A DNA stretch of 64,000 nt from Theobroma cacao (GCF_000208745.1 NC_030856.1:20848710-20912709), one strand, 5' to 3'; counted from the first letter of the stretch, positions 23,742-35,519 are shown. Program-made: numbers and translations. The notes: a model not told the origin generated them from the letters alone.

Positions 23742-24905
23742 CTAGATATGCCCTTGTTGGCCGCATTGAACAAATCTTACAGGTTTTCTACATGACCTAA
23801 AATGAAATCCTCCGCAATTACGGCATCTGTCCAATCCTCCTGAAGTCCCCCTCTGATTACTCATCATTGGCAGATCAAATCTAGAAGATCTCGATTGTGA
23901 TTGCTGAGATGGAGGTCTAATGGATGCCACAGACGCTGAGGTAGTACTTTCTGTAATAGATGTTGAATCTCTACCTCTCTTTGAAGACTGACCCGAGAAT
24001 GTAGGCGGATTCCTTCTCTTTGCGAACTTAGCTCGGATCCATCTATTCTCAGTGGCGAGCTTCTCAGCCGATAAGGCCATCTGCACAACTTCCTTATACG
24101 ACTCCTTGCCAGTCATTATCATACGCTCCCATATCTCATTACGGAGTCCTTCCTCAAAGTAGTTTACCTGGTCTTGCTCAAATCTCACCAACTCAGGTAC
24201 ATAAGACATCAACTCGTTAAAACGAGTTTCATACTCCTCAATGGTCATGTTCCCTTGTTTCAAGCTCAAAAATTCTCTTTTTTTCTCTTTCTGATGGAAA
24301 TAGGTGTAGTATTGACCATCGAACTCTTAGAGAAAATCCGTCCAAGTTAGCGGTATAGGAGAGCAAGACTTTACTAAACTCCACCAGGTACGGGCTCTCT
24401 TCTCAAAAAGCCGTGTAGCCACCTTCAATTTCATCTCATCTAATCCCATATCTGCTAGTGTCTCCGATACCTGAATAACTCAATCCCTAGCTACGATCGC
24501 ATCCAACTCACCGGTAAACGAGACGCAACCTAACTGTTTAACTTCCTTCAATTTCTTAGAAATGGAGACGTCCGGTGTTTGGGGTGGAATAGGAGGTGGT
24601 GGTACTGGGGCTGTTATAGGGGAAACAGCGGGTGGAACTGGACCAACCTGAGCCTGGCCCATAAGAGCAGCGAGAAAAGTTGCTAATGCCTGAGCTACCT
24701 CGGGTGACATGGTAGGTATGCCAGGAGCAGCAACAGGTGGTGGAGGAGGTACAAGAATGTCAGTAGACTCAGCAGTAGAAGCTGCTCTAAAAGAAGACGC
24801 AACCGACTCCTCTTCTATGAAATCCGACCGACTCTGTCTGGGCGACCTCTTCGCCAACCGGTAGATCTAGTGATAGGTGGTAGCTCACGTCGAGGAGGCA
24901 TAATG
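23742..24905 (-). pseudogene. Tekay gag
   Basis: The first Met is at 24903 (MPPRRELPPITRSTG). After a frameshift near 24857 the frame continues with a Pro-rich region, then RTWWSLV-like and EFLSLKQGNMTIEEYETRFNEL sequence typical of the Gypsy gag core, and ends in a zinc-knuckle region (CRNCGGFHFRSC, then QCGQQGHI). A stop at the end replaces a Gln codon (TAG), and there is at least one more stop near 24480. One knuckle lacks its first Cys. Confidence 0.85.
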
Positions 24906-25081
24906 ATCTTCAAAAAGAACAAAATTGGTTTGGACGACTTAAGACTCTATATGCAACTACATGCAACTAACTAATCTTAATTGGGCAACACTAACATTGT
25001 AAATTATTTGAAAATAACTTTAAATCCAAGAACTTTAAAAATCAAAAACTTCTTTCAAAACCATAAGTTTTTAAACCGAAA

Positions 25082-25094
25082 GCTCTGATACCAA
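25082..25094 (-). promoter_or_regulatory. Primer-binding site of the Tekay element (tRNA-iMet type)
   Basis: On the minus strand reads TTGGTATCAGAGC, complementary to the 3' end of plant initiator Met tRNA. It lies six bases from the 5' LTR. Confidence 0.85.
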
Positions 25095-25100
25095 CTGAAT

Positions 25101-27931
25101 TGTCACGACCCGAAACCTCCCTCAAGCCCATGACAATCGCCGCAACGCTCCGAATTACACTCATTACCCGGAATGCCAATCGGAACCCCGTAAGGCTTAT
25201 GTATCAGTTTCTTGCCTTTCTTGTGAGCAATCGTTGTTAAACATTCTGTTTTAAACAATTACCAATCGTTTTCGGCTCAAGTAAATCAAAAGACAAAATT
25301 ATTTTAAAAAAATTTATAGACAAATATTACTATTCAAAATATTGATTAAAATATAACATTTTTATATAAAACAATATTTATAGAAACACGTGCGAGTAAA
25401 ATAAATTCATACATACAATAATTTACAAAGTTGTAATGTATAATAATAATTACAATGACAAGTGGCCCATAAATACACCAAGTGTCAGTGACAGTAACCT
25501 ACTGTCTGTGAGATAGATGGGTCAATTGAAATCCTCGACAAAATCGGGTATCTACAAGCTACCACAAACCTGAAATATTTGGAAAGGTGGTGGGTGAGAT
25601 TTTGTAATCTCAATGAGTAAACAGACATTATTATAAATATCTAAAGGCGAGTAAAATGGAGGCTAGTTTAAACAACAAATCACAAACCATTTTATAAGGT
25701 TTTCAATTTATTTCTTAAACCATAAAATATTTGTAATTTACCAAAACAGTTGTTAAGGCTTATGACTTTTATTAAAAACAGGGCTCAAGCCAAAAACTAA
25801 TCCTTAGGGATACCTTGGCCAAGGCATCTAACCGAGTCCACCAAGGTTGTTAAGATATTTACATGTTAAACACATGTTAGTTTTGAAAACAAGTTGTTCC
25901 TTAGCGTTGGCCGAGTTACACATTCACGTGGGGGTTCGACGTGAAGTGAGCTCTAACACTACCCCGAGAGTTACCCTCCTCACCTCTACAACTAGAGTAA
26001 CTATATAACCGGGTTTACCGTGCCCCTTTAATAGGTAGTCCACGGAAACCCGTCACTGTAGTGACTAAACCCACCAATTTTAATAAAATTTCGACAATAT
26101 AACGTGGCTTTTATTTATATACCCAGCCTGCATAGTAAAAAACAGCTTACATAAATTTCCAATGCAATTATAAAATATAGCCACATATACTCATATATCA
26201 TAAGCCATTCGTAGGAAACTATATTTTTCAAGACAATTGGCAGCCTCCCATTTACTCAATTTCATAATTAAAAGTTTCTTATTTCAGATAATCAACACAA
26301 TATATTTATTTGTCACATTTATTTCTAAAACATCAAAAGTCCCATTTTAATCTCATTTTCGTTTCATAAAATACATAAAGAGCATTTAAAAATAAACTCT
26401 AGATAATTTACAATAATAATAGGTTTACTCACCGTTTGTACAAATTAAATGCTTTTTAGGTGCCCCGATCACTGTTCGTCGGGTACGACTTCCTTGCCTT
26501 TACCGGAAGGCTCTCCTCCTAGACACATTGCAAAAATTACACAATTCACCACATTGATGCTAAATCACTATATAATTGACTTAAATCCTAGACTAATGCA
26601 TGGTATGAAATGCAATAGCCTAAAACGGCTTAAACGTAGTATTAACCTATTTTTGACACTTTACTCGATAAATTGCTAACGCGCTCCATTTTAGCTCTAA
26701 ATTGTCCCATTTTCTCTCCAACATTTCTAACCATTAAATATCAGCCAATAACCTTCTAAAATCACCAAAATCAGCTCACTTTCGTCCTTGAAAAATTCTG
26801 CCAAAAATGGGACATTAACTCGATTAATTTTCCACTTTGTTTTTCTATCACATTTAACCATTTTTCATCATTTTCTCTTCATTTCTCTTAGAATAAAAAT
26901 CAGTTCATCATCATTCTACATCATTGAATATTCAGCCAAGGGTGGGTATTGTGAGAATTTCATGCTTTCTTGCCCAATTTGATTTCTATACACATTTAAC
27001 TAACTAAAACTACCAATTTAACTAAGAATCAAAACCTAAAAAATTCAAAATCCTCCCCCTTGAAATTCGGCCAGCCCTTGGTATTACTTTTTGATCTCTC
27101 TCCTCAAGCATGCTAAATGGAAAAAAAGGCATAGGAAAGGTAGAAATCAAGCCAAAGTCGAAAAATCTTACCGTTAGACGCGTAAACGGACGACAAATGC
27201 GAATTCCCCTTTGAATTTTCTAGTTTTCGTTTGGTTTTTCTCTTTTCTTCCTTTCCTCTCTATTTTCTCTCCTATTTTCTCCTTATGGCCGACCATCACC
27301 TAATGCTGGGTTTAAATGGGCTGATTTTCTTTTAAATTAATATTAAATCATTAAAAAGTGCCATGTGTCACTTTCCCATTGGCCCGTTTTTAAAATTTTG
27401 TCCTTTAAACTTTAATTTTTCACCACTTAAAATACCATAGTTATTCATACCAAAAATAAATAAATCCTATGATTTTGACAAGTTTTGGATGGTGAAAATT
27501 ACAGTTTCACCCCGAGGAGGCAAAATTACCGTTTTGCCCCTATGTTTCGAAAATTGCCGAAATTGAAAATTTTCATTTCCTATCATTAAATTATACTCCA
27601 AATAGTTAATCTTGGTCAAAAATTTCACTCCATGATCAAATTATTATCTTAGGTGGCAAAATGACGATTTTACCCCTAAACATCAAAATTTTCAATTTTT
27701 CCCCAAATGAACCCTCGAACTCCGAACAATCATTTTTAGTCATTTCTGGACTGTAAAATATTAAATTTCATCTTACGATTCCTATTTGAACTAGTTCGAG
27801 GTTAAATCAACTCAAGTGTACTGTTAGGTACAATACTGGGTTTCATCTATTCTTAGAGACTTTCCTAGCGTAATAACATGCTACTCAATGCATGTATGTC
27901 ATGACATGTGTTTATAGGGTTGGGTTTTACA
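25101..27931 (-). repeat. 5' LTR of the Tekay element
   Basis: On the plus strand begins TGTCACGACC and ends GGGTTTTACA. It matches 17290-20118. It would hold the promoter and start site of the element, but I could not pick a TATA box with confidence. Hairpin at 25923-25945. Confidence 0.95.
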
Positions 27932-28412
27932 TTTGCCATCGAGATAAAAATTTTAAAATTAAATCTTGATTTCTCTATTTTGCCGACCAGATCGAGGTCT
28001 ATTTTGCTATCCAACTTTCCTTCACCATCTCAGAGAGCAGAGATGACATCAAGATATGTGTTTTGGGTTCTTTCGTTTATTTGTTTATATTATTTGGCAA
28101 TATAAACCAGGCTGCGAGTAACAAGATCAATTAGTGATTAGGCATTTCATGAATATTTTTTAGGTATTGCTTCACTAGATTTTAGGTATTGTGTGACTAG
28201 TTGATCTATATTGTGTGATGTAAGCATTTGGTAACTGGTTTTTAGGAACTGCAGGACCTATTCATTTGGCATTACATGACTGAATATTATGCAATGTATG
28301 ACTAGATAAGAGGCATATTGAGAGTGGTTTTTAGGAATTATGTGACTTGTGCATTACTTGATTAGGTTTTAGGAATTTCTTAAGTAGTTTGTAGGCATTG
28401 CTTGGCTGGTTT
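27932..28412. mobile_element. MULE-like element Y, second part with tandem array
   Basis: Continues the sequence interrupted at 17289; the join matches the uninterrupted form at about 50090-50260 in reverse complement. From about 28139 it becomes an irregular array of 20-26 bp units based on aggcattgcgtgactggttttt. The same array occurs in the element at 46716-50412. It is cut by the solo LTR at 28413. The 65-codon frame at 27908 is not supported as a gene. Confidence 0.65.
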
Positions 28413-29149
28413 TGTAACGACCCCCTCCTTGGTCGCTACTAGCGTCCGAGACTTTTAAAGAATTTTCACTAAGTCCTGAACAAGCCTCATTTAAAACTTT
28501 TGCTAGATTCATTAAATACAGATAATCACGTGCATAAGTGAATATATAAAAATTAAACCATTATCTACTCCATTCAAAATAATAATAATTCACGTTTATG
28601 AGTTGACAACATTTTTCAACACCTAGTAAATTTCGTTCTAACATAACACTAAACAGCGGAGCGACTCAAAGCGAGGCTAGGAGATGCCTTTACCTACTCT
28701 GCGGTGGTCCATATGCACCGATGGTTACACGTTAGACTGATCTCTATCTGAAAAAAATAAAATTAGATGGGTGTGAGTCTCATAGACTTAGTGATAATCA
28801 TCGACCCCGTGAGTAGGCGAAGAGGGGAAACAACATAAAGGTGGAATGTTTATAAACTCAAGAGTAAGAGTAGAAAATACATTCCATAAAAATGAGAGAT
28901 TTTGTTTTATACCTTGCAATTCTTAAAAATAATAATTCTCAAGTAAACATGTATGAAAACAGTTGTATTTGGGATGCTAGAAAATCTTTCAACCCCGACA
29001 TCTAGTCAACATTAAATTCAATGGCAAGTGAAAAATAAAAATTTTCAAATATTAATGCCATGCATAGTGAAATAAAAATCTACAAGTGAGCATTATCCTC
29101 GGGTAGGTTTACTATAGCCCTTAGGCTTACTCTCTCAAACATCATCACT

Positions 29150-29449
29150 TACTCGTGGGAACTGCCCACGCCACCAGATGAATCGAGGCTACAGGTCCCC
29201 CTTTTTACCTACTCGTGGGAACTACCCACGTCACCAAATATAAATCGGGGCTTCAAGTTCCCCTTTACCTACTCATGGGAACTACTTATGCCACCAAATA
29301 TAAATAAGGGCTTCAAGTCCCCTTTTACCTACTCGTGGGAGCTACCAACGTCACCAATTATAAATCGGGGCTTCAGGTCCCCCTTTACCTATTCGTGGGA
29401 ACTACCCACGTCACCAATTATAAATCGGGCCTTCAAGTCCCCCTTTTAC
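29150..29449. repeat. 60-bp minisatellite, five units
   Basis: Five units of exactly 60 bp stand in register (starting about 29150, 29210, 29270, 29330, 29390). Each has tttacctactcgtggga, then acta-cccacg, then a tataaatcggggcttca stretch. Each unit carries a short inverted repeat CGTGGG/CCCACG with a five-base loop, partly eroded in units three and four. Open frames here only translate the repeat. Confidence 0.92.
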
Positions 29450-29893
29450 AAACAAATATCGATAATCGAAAATTTTTTACTTTGTGCACAAAGACCACAC
29501 TTGACCTGGTGTGGTAACAGGTCCTACCCAGAGTATCTCGATCGTGTTAAAATAAAATCATTGCAATTTAATGCATTAGCAAAACATCATAGTTTATAAA
29601 CAATATAATCACAAATCAATGTTGTGCATATTCTATCTCAAAACATGGTATATTTACATAATCAGCATGCTAATTGAAATAAATAATTTATCATCAACTT
29701 CTATGAATCAAACAAAGGCCATGTTTGAAGTGAAAACCAGTCAAAGGTTTGTTTCCTCATATTTAAAAACATGTAGATATATATTTATATATATTTTAAA
29801 GAAAAACGGATTTAAAATCCTTGTCACAAGCACGAAGAACCTAAGGCTTTTTACCAACTCATGCTATCCACAATTTGATCAACTATCAAATAT

Positions 29894-29896
<3 letters not shown>

Positions 29897-29932
<36 letters not shown>
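29897..29932. repeat. AT dinucleotide microsatellite
   Basis: About 18 copies of AT on the plus strand. The other LTR of this family has a shorter, interrupted AT run at about 32763-32780. Confidence 0.9.
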
Positions 29933-29939
<7 letters not shown>

Positions 29940-30039
29940 GGACATAAATTTTGAAATTTAGCACCCACTCACCTCACAATAGCGGGATGCTACTTTGCTA
30001 TTATTTCGAGCGTGTACTTAGCTATTCTCTCTTCCTGTT

Positions 30040-30480
30040 CATTTTTTTTCCTTTTATGCCGCTGCTCTTTTTCTCCTTCTTATTCTTTTTCTTTTTCTTA
30101 TTTCTTCCCTCTTATTCTTCTCCCTCGTCGCTACTCCTCCTCTCATTCTCCTTCTTTTTCTTTCTCTTCTTTCTTTTCCCTCGTTGCCATGCTCCCTCTC
30201 TCATTCTCTTTCTTTTTCTTTCTCTTATTTCTTCCCTCTCTTTCTTCTCCTTCGTTGCCGTGCTCCCTCTCTTTTTTTTCTTCTCCTTCTCTTTCTTTTT
30301 CCTTTCTCCTTTCTTTCCCTCGAGCCCCCTACTCTCTTCCTTCTCTTTCCTCTTCCCTTTCTTCTCCTCTTTCCCTTTCTTCTCTTCTTTCTCTTTTTTT
30401 TTCTTTCTTTTTATGGTAGGTTGACTTTTCTTCTTTCTTGTTGGCCAACCCCCCCTTTTTCTTTTTCTCTTTTGTCTTTT
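30040..30480. repeat. Polypyrimidine tract in the solo LTR
   Basis: About 440 bases of almost pure C and T on the plus strand, with only scattered A or G. The mirror purine tract is at 32017-32550. Ser/Phe/Leu-rich frames in it are artefacts of base composition. Confidence 0.9.
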
Positions 30481-30502
30481 ATGAGTGGGGTATCACAGGT
30501 TT

Positions 30503-32006
30503 TCAGTCATTGCATTGCTTTATCTACCTACTGCTGAAGCTGAATATCTAGTAAGTCAACCCCCTTAATAACCAATTATGTAGAATTAGAAGAGAATTAG
30601 GAATGCTTAGAAAAGAACTATGTCTATCCAAATCACGAATCAAATCACCTAAATGAGATGAACATGCACTATTCAAACCTTAGTCTAATCTAAAATCTCT
30701 CTGTTGAGTCTCAATTAGATTCACAAATCAGTTAATTGTTGGTCAGATAATTAAAATCATTAAGAACATATTTGAATAAGCAAAACTACACCCATTCATG
30801 ATAAATAAAAGAAAAACTAATATTCAAACTACATGTTGAAATCCACCACAATCCTAGAAAAAAAAATTTAGTTCATAATTACTAATAAAAACAACATCCA
30901 AAGAAATTTAGTCATGAATCCAAGTCAAAGAAAATAAAATAAACACAAAAGTAGAGAAAGAAACTAATTATTGAAGCTTTTTTATCTCAATTCTTTCTCA
31001 AATTCTCTTGTTTTCTTGCTTTGTTCTTGGTTTCAAATCTCCAGAATAGTTGGTTGTTACTTTCCCTTTAAAATCTCTAAAAAAGGTCCTTTAAATAGGC
31101 TCTAAGTAACCAAATTTCTAAAATCTCGTCAAATTTTTATTTTTGGAAAATAGTCTAGCACTGAGGTGCTACTTCTTCAACATTGTGGTGCTAACCTTTT
31201 GGGAAAATGTGTTGTGTGCTTCCTTTCACTAGAGCTGCAGCCTTGTTCTCCCAGTGCTACGGTAGTCTATAAATTTCAAATGTGATTTTCACCCTAATCT
31301 ACTCCGAACTATGCAAAGTGATAAAAATAAAAGTTTTATTCCTGTCTCTTAACATTCTAATGGCTCAAAAATCATGTCAATTGGACTTTGGGATTGAAAG
31401 ATATGCTCCAAATACCGCATTATGTTCAGTGCATGCATACTACTGCAGTGCTTCAAATTAGACAAATATTTTGACCATGATCCAATTAGAATTGGGTAAA
31501 GTAATAAACATAAAAGTTGTATCCCTTCCTCTTAGAATGATAGTGGTCCAAGAATACCCTTGTTTGGAGTTCTGAAAATAGAGATATGATTAAAATACAA
31601 AAACATATATAAATGAAGCCATCACTATAATTGCACAGATTTTCATCAAATGAACCTATTTCATCAAATTTCCTACAAAAGCAACAAGAGAAATTAGCAA
31701 TACTACTCTTAAAGTAATTTAAAACAAAATAACATAAAATTAAACTAAAATAATTTAAATTAACCACTTAACAAGTAATCAAACTTAAACTAGAAAAACA
31801 CTTAAAATGCTAAAATTCGAACATAAAATCTCAAAGATCTAGCTACTTAAGCCCCCAAAATATGTCAAAATAGCTCTATATAATAGAGTTATCACCTATT
31901 GGCTTGTCCCATTCCCATATTCCTTCACGAAGTCCTTGTGACTTGCATGTTATTTTCCCCATATATTTTTGTTACAGGTCAGTGATAGCTCATCAGCTAC
32001 CTGAGG
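30503..32006. other. Interval between inverted solo LTRs, degraded repeats
   Basis: No intact gene. Near 30515-30552 there is a scrap resembling the Copia RNase H TAEAEY motif. Two diverged copies of a segment of about 100 bp lie at 31312-31408 and 31489-31585. The stretch at 31860-32006 is probably the end of an older LTR that continues at 34144. A 93-codon minus frame at 31486-31767 is AT-rich and not supported. Confidence 0.45.
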
Positions 32007-32016
32007 TGTAATGTCC

Positions 32017-32550
32017 CTTTCAAAAAAAAAAAGAAAGAGAAAGAAGAAAGAAGAGAATAAGTAAGTAGGGGTTGGCATGTGAAGAGAGAAAGAGAAGGAA
32101 AAAGACAAAAGAAATGAGAAAAGAAGAAGAAAAGGGGGGGCGACCAAAAAGGGACAAAAAGAAGAAAAAAAGTCAAACAAGAAGAAAGAGAAAAAAAAAA
32201 GAGAGAAAAATGAAGAAGGAGAAAAAGAGAGAGAAAAGAAAAAAAAGAAAGAAAGAAAGAGAGTAGGAACCTGAGGGAGAGAGAGGAGAAAGGAAAGAAA
32301 AGGAGAGAGGGGGAGCGACATCTCGGGGAGAAGAAAGAAAAAAGAAAAAGAAGAAGAATGAGAGAAGGAGTAGTGGCAGAGGAGAAGAAAGAGAGAGAAG
32401 AAAGAAAAAAGAAAAATAAGAAGAAAGAGAGAAGGTGCAGCGGCAGAGGAAAAGAAAAAGAGCGAAGAAAGAAGAAAAAGAAAAAGAAGAAGAAGGAGAG
32501 AATGAGCAACGACAGAGGAGAAGAATGAGAGGGAAGAAAAAAAAATAAAA
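32017..32550. repeat. Polypurine tract in the inverted solo LTR
   Basis: Over 500 bases of nearly pure A and G on the plus strand, complementary in kind to 30040-30480. Frames on the minus strand here are low-complexity Ser/Phe/Leu and not genes. Confidence 0.9.
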
Positions 32551-33144
32551 TAGCTACATATACGCAAGAACCAATAACAAAGTAGCATCCCACTATTGTG
32601 AGGTGAGTGGGTGCTAAATTTTAAAACTATGTCCCTATAACATAATATATATGTTACATTTGGTAGTTGACAAAATTGTGGACAGCATGAGTTGGTAGAA
32701 AGCCTTAGGTTGTTTGTGTTTATGACAAGGATTTTAAATTTATTTATTTTATAATATATAAAAATATATATATATATACATATCTACATGTTTTTAAATG
32801 AGGGGAAACAAACCTTTGACTGGCTTTCACTTCAAAATCATACCTTGCAAGTTTGTGTGATGTTTAAGCCAATGGCCTTTGTATTGATTCGTAAAACTTG
32901 ATGATAAATTATTTATTTCACTTGGCTTGTTGATTTGGTAAATACATCATGCTTTGAAATAAATTATGCACAACATTCATTTTATGATTATACGGCTTTT
33001 AATCTGTCATGTTATGCAAATGTATTAAATTGCAATGATTTTATTTTAACGTGATTGAGATACTCTAGGTAGGACTTGTTACCACACCAGGTCAAGTGTG
33101 GTCTTTGTGCACAAAGTAAGAATTGTTGATTATTGATATTTGAT

Positions 33145-33330
33145 TATAAAGGGGACCTGAAGCCCCAATTTATATTGGGTGTCGTGGGCAGTTCCCACGA
33201 GTAGGAAAAAAGGGGACCTGAAGCCCCGATTTATATTGGGTGGCGTGGGCAAATCCCACGAGTAGGTAAAAGGGGACCTAAAGCCTCGATTTATATATGG
33301 TGGCATGGGTAGTTCCCACGAGTAGATGAT
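33145..33330. repeat. 60-bp minisatellite, three units
   Basis: Three units of about 60 bp, in reverse complement to 29150-29449, each with an inverted repeat of the CGTGGG/CCCACG type. The array is two units shorter than in the sister LTR. Confidence 0.88.
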
Positions 33331-34148
33331 GATGTCTGAGAGAGTAAGCCTAAGGGCTATATTAAACTTACTCAAAGATGATGCTCACTTGTAGATTTTT
33401 TTTTATTTCACTATGCATGGCATTAATACTTGAAAATTTTTATTTATTTAATGGCAAGTGAAATTTACCTATTCATTGGTAATCAATTAATTCGCCTTTT
33501 TATATTCAAGAATTTTCATTTTTCACTTGTTATTGAATTTAATGTGGACTGGATGTCGGGGTTGAAAGATTTTCTAACATCCTAAATACAACTGTTTTCA
33601 TACATGTTTACTTGGGAATTATTATTTTTAAGAATTGCAAGGTATAAAAACAAAATCTCTCAGTTTTATGGAATGTATTTTCTACGCTTACTCTAGAGTT
33701 TATAAACATTCCACCATTATGTTTTTTTCCCCTCTTCGCCTGCTCACGGGGTCGATTATGATCACTGAGTCTATGATACTCACACCCCTCTTATTTTCCC
33801 TTTTTGCAAATAGAGATTAGTCTAACGTGTCACCATCAGTGTATACGGTCCACCGCATAGTAGGTAAAGGCGTCTCCTAACCCCGCTCCAAGTCACTCCG
33901 CTGTTTAGGGTTGTGTCAGAACGAAATTTGCTAGATGTTGAAAAATGTTGTTAACTTATAAACGTAAATTGTTTTTATTTTGAATAGAGTATATAGTAAT
34001 TTAATTATTAATAATTGCTTACGCTTGTGTTTATATGTATTTAATGAATCTAGCGGAAGTCTTAAATGAGGCTTGTTCGGGACTTAGCAAAAATTTCTCA
34101 GAAGTCTAGGACGTCGGTAGCGACCAAGGAGGGGGTCGTTACACGAGG

Positions 34149-34643
34149 CATAGAGACGTGATCCATCTTTCATTCTTGGTAGATGGTCTAACAATCTTCT
34201 TAAATCCTAGAGAGTCCGGTCATGTACCGCTTGATGAGTCGGTCTTTATTTGTTAATTATGTTATGACATTATGGGGTATCCTTGTGATGATGTAGCTAT
34301 CTTATGACATTCTACTTGGTATTGATGTTATATATGCATATTGATATATCAATTGAATATGATGGCTTGAGAGTTTACATGAACACCATAAATCTGCATA
34401 TTAGTGTTATTTGTATGGGTACATGGACCCACATTGGATTACAAAGTATATGATTATGGAAATGCTCATGAGCATGTTGATGATGAAATCCATAATGGTG
34501 CAATTTATGCAAATGTTTGCATGATAATCAATATATGATGAAAAATGGTTATGTATAATGACATTAGGCTTGCTTGGGTCGAGCGGGTTATACCCGTCTA
34601 GGTCCTTGTGCCTGTCACGAACCCTTAAAAAAATGGGATGTGA
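34149..34643 (+). mobile_element. End of an LTR related to the solo LTR at 47468
   Basis: The last 90 bases (from ggcttgcttgggtcgagcgg to the end GGGATGTGACA) resemble the reverse complement of 47468-47555. The left part probably continues before 32007, since the solo LTR at 32007-34143 is inserted in it. The middle part is diverged, so the family call is tentative. Confidence 0.55.
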
Positions 34644-34759
34644 CACTCAAATGCTTGACGCATCTTATGTGCTTAAGTTAGTGGAGTTTATGTTTTAAAT
34701 CACCTATCTAGGCATAAAGAAGCCATGTTCCCCTTCTTTGATGACATGAGACCATGGTT

Positions 34760-35514
34760 CAACTAGGAACTATAGTGTGAAGAAGTCTAAAATTGACTAG
34801 CGCTATGAGTATGGCAAAATGACTTATCAAGTTTCGCAAGCTATAGCACATCAAGTCCTTCAAGCCTAAGGGAAAGGGCAAGTCTATGGGGACCAAGCCA
34901 AACCAAAGGGTGGAATAGTGGGCAGAGAAGTCGTAGATTGCTGAATAAAGGTAGTTTGAAAAAGATGAAGGGAAAAAGCCTCTAAAGTGTTTTCTATGTG
35001 ATGGACCACACTTGTTCCGCTAATGTCCTAAGAAGGAACGACTTGCTACCATTTCCCAAGAGTATGAGAAGGGTGCGGAAGAGTGTGAGTGTTGTGAAGC
35101 AAATGTAATTCAACCTTACTAATGGGCTAATGTTTTCAAACATCACTATTGTAGGCCAGTAGTCATGTGCATTAGTGGATGTGGGAGCCTTTGACCTATT
35201 TGCTTTCAAAGGAACAACCAAGAAACTAAGATTGAGTGTTGCTACGACATCCAAGTGGATCAAAATAATCAATTCCTGCAAAATGCCCACCGTGGGAGTG
35301 TATCAAGGTAATGACGTGCAACTTGGTTCTTGGCGAGGTAAAGAGTCCATTGAGGTAATCCTTTTAGATGATTACAACTTTGTGATTGGGTTAGGATTTC
35401 CTATTGGGATGATGTTATTTTTGTTCCTTTTGTCACTTGTCTATGTGTGCTTAACTTTAAAGGTCAATGTGTTGTGCCAATGAGACGTAAGCAAGGACTT
35501 AGGGCTCAATTACT
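34760..35514 (+). pseudogene. Gypsy gag/protease relic (left half)
   Basis: The plus strand has degraded gag with KCFLCDGPHLFR, similar to the FLCDGP stretch at 57716-57740 in the Gypsy element of block B. It then has KKERLATISQEYEKG, and a protease-region end with EVILLDDYNFVIGLGFP, matching VIPLDDYDFVIGVDF at 58115. Frames change several times and stops are frequent. The second half of this relic lies beyond the inserted noncoding element, at 45798. Confidence 0.75.
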
Positions 35515-35519
35515 TTTTG

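Larger units (their letters stand above)
17290..27931 (-). mobile_element. Full-length Tekay-type Gypsy retrotransposon
   Basis: Two LTRs of about 2.83 kb (17290-20118 and 25101-27931) flank a 5-kb internal region that encodes gag, protease, reverse transcriptase, RNase H, integrase and a chromodomain-like end on the minus strand. A primer-binding site lies beside the right LTR and a polypurine tract beside the left one, which fixes the direction. Flanks are CCTGC (17285-17289) and TTTGC (27932-27936), a target duplication with two differences. The related sequence near 50240 lacks the element and confirms the site. Long LTRs and the domain order point to the Tekay/Del chromoviruses. Several stops and frameshifts make it non-autonomous. 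Confidence 0.95.
28413..30497 (-). mobile_element. Solo LTR of a second family (2085 bp), TSD GGTTT
   Basis: On the plus strand begins TGTAACGACCCCC and ends GGTATCACA. It is flanked by perfect repeats GGTTT at 28408-28412 and 30498-30502. It is nearly the reverse complement of 32007-34143. It contains a 60-bp minisatellite (29150-29449), an AT run (about 29897-29932) and a long pyrimidine tract (30040-30480). The strand is inferred by analogy with the Tekay LTRs, whose sense end is GGGTCGTGACA. Confidence 0.9.
32007..34143 (+). mobile_element. Solo LTR of the second family, inverted copy (2137 bp)
   Basis: On the plus strand begins TGTAATGTCCC and ends GGGGTCGTTACA. Flanks are TGAGG (32002-32006) and CGAGG (34144-34148), a target duplication with one C-to-T difference at a CpG. 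It is the reverse complement of 28413-30497 with a purine tract first, a three-unit minisatellite, and a shorter AT run. No internal region is present. Confidence 0.88.

Noticed and set aside
27908..28105. A 65-codon frame crossing the Tekay right end into the MULE-like element
   Set aside because: It spans an insertion junction, so it cannot be an ancestral gene, and it lacks any domain.
29150..29449. CRISPR-like array (regular repeats)
   Set aside because: Units are contiguous 60-bp repeats with no unique spacers, in a plant LTR.
29288..29599. Repetitive Pro/Thr/Ser frame that could look like a repeat protein
   Set aside because: It only translates the 60-bp minisatellite of the solo LTR; the sister LTR reads a different length and frame.
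29951..30537. Long Ser/Phe/Leu-rich open frames in the pyrimidine tract, and the mirror frames on the minus strand at 31950-32593
   Set aside because: They exist in several overlapping frames at once and result from almost pure C/T sequence inside an LTR. No domain and no signal of coding selection.
28413..34143. One large foldback transposon made of two inverted arms
   Set aside because: Each arm has complete LTR ends and its own, different target repeat, so two independent solo LTRs explain it better.
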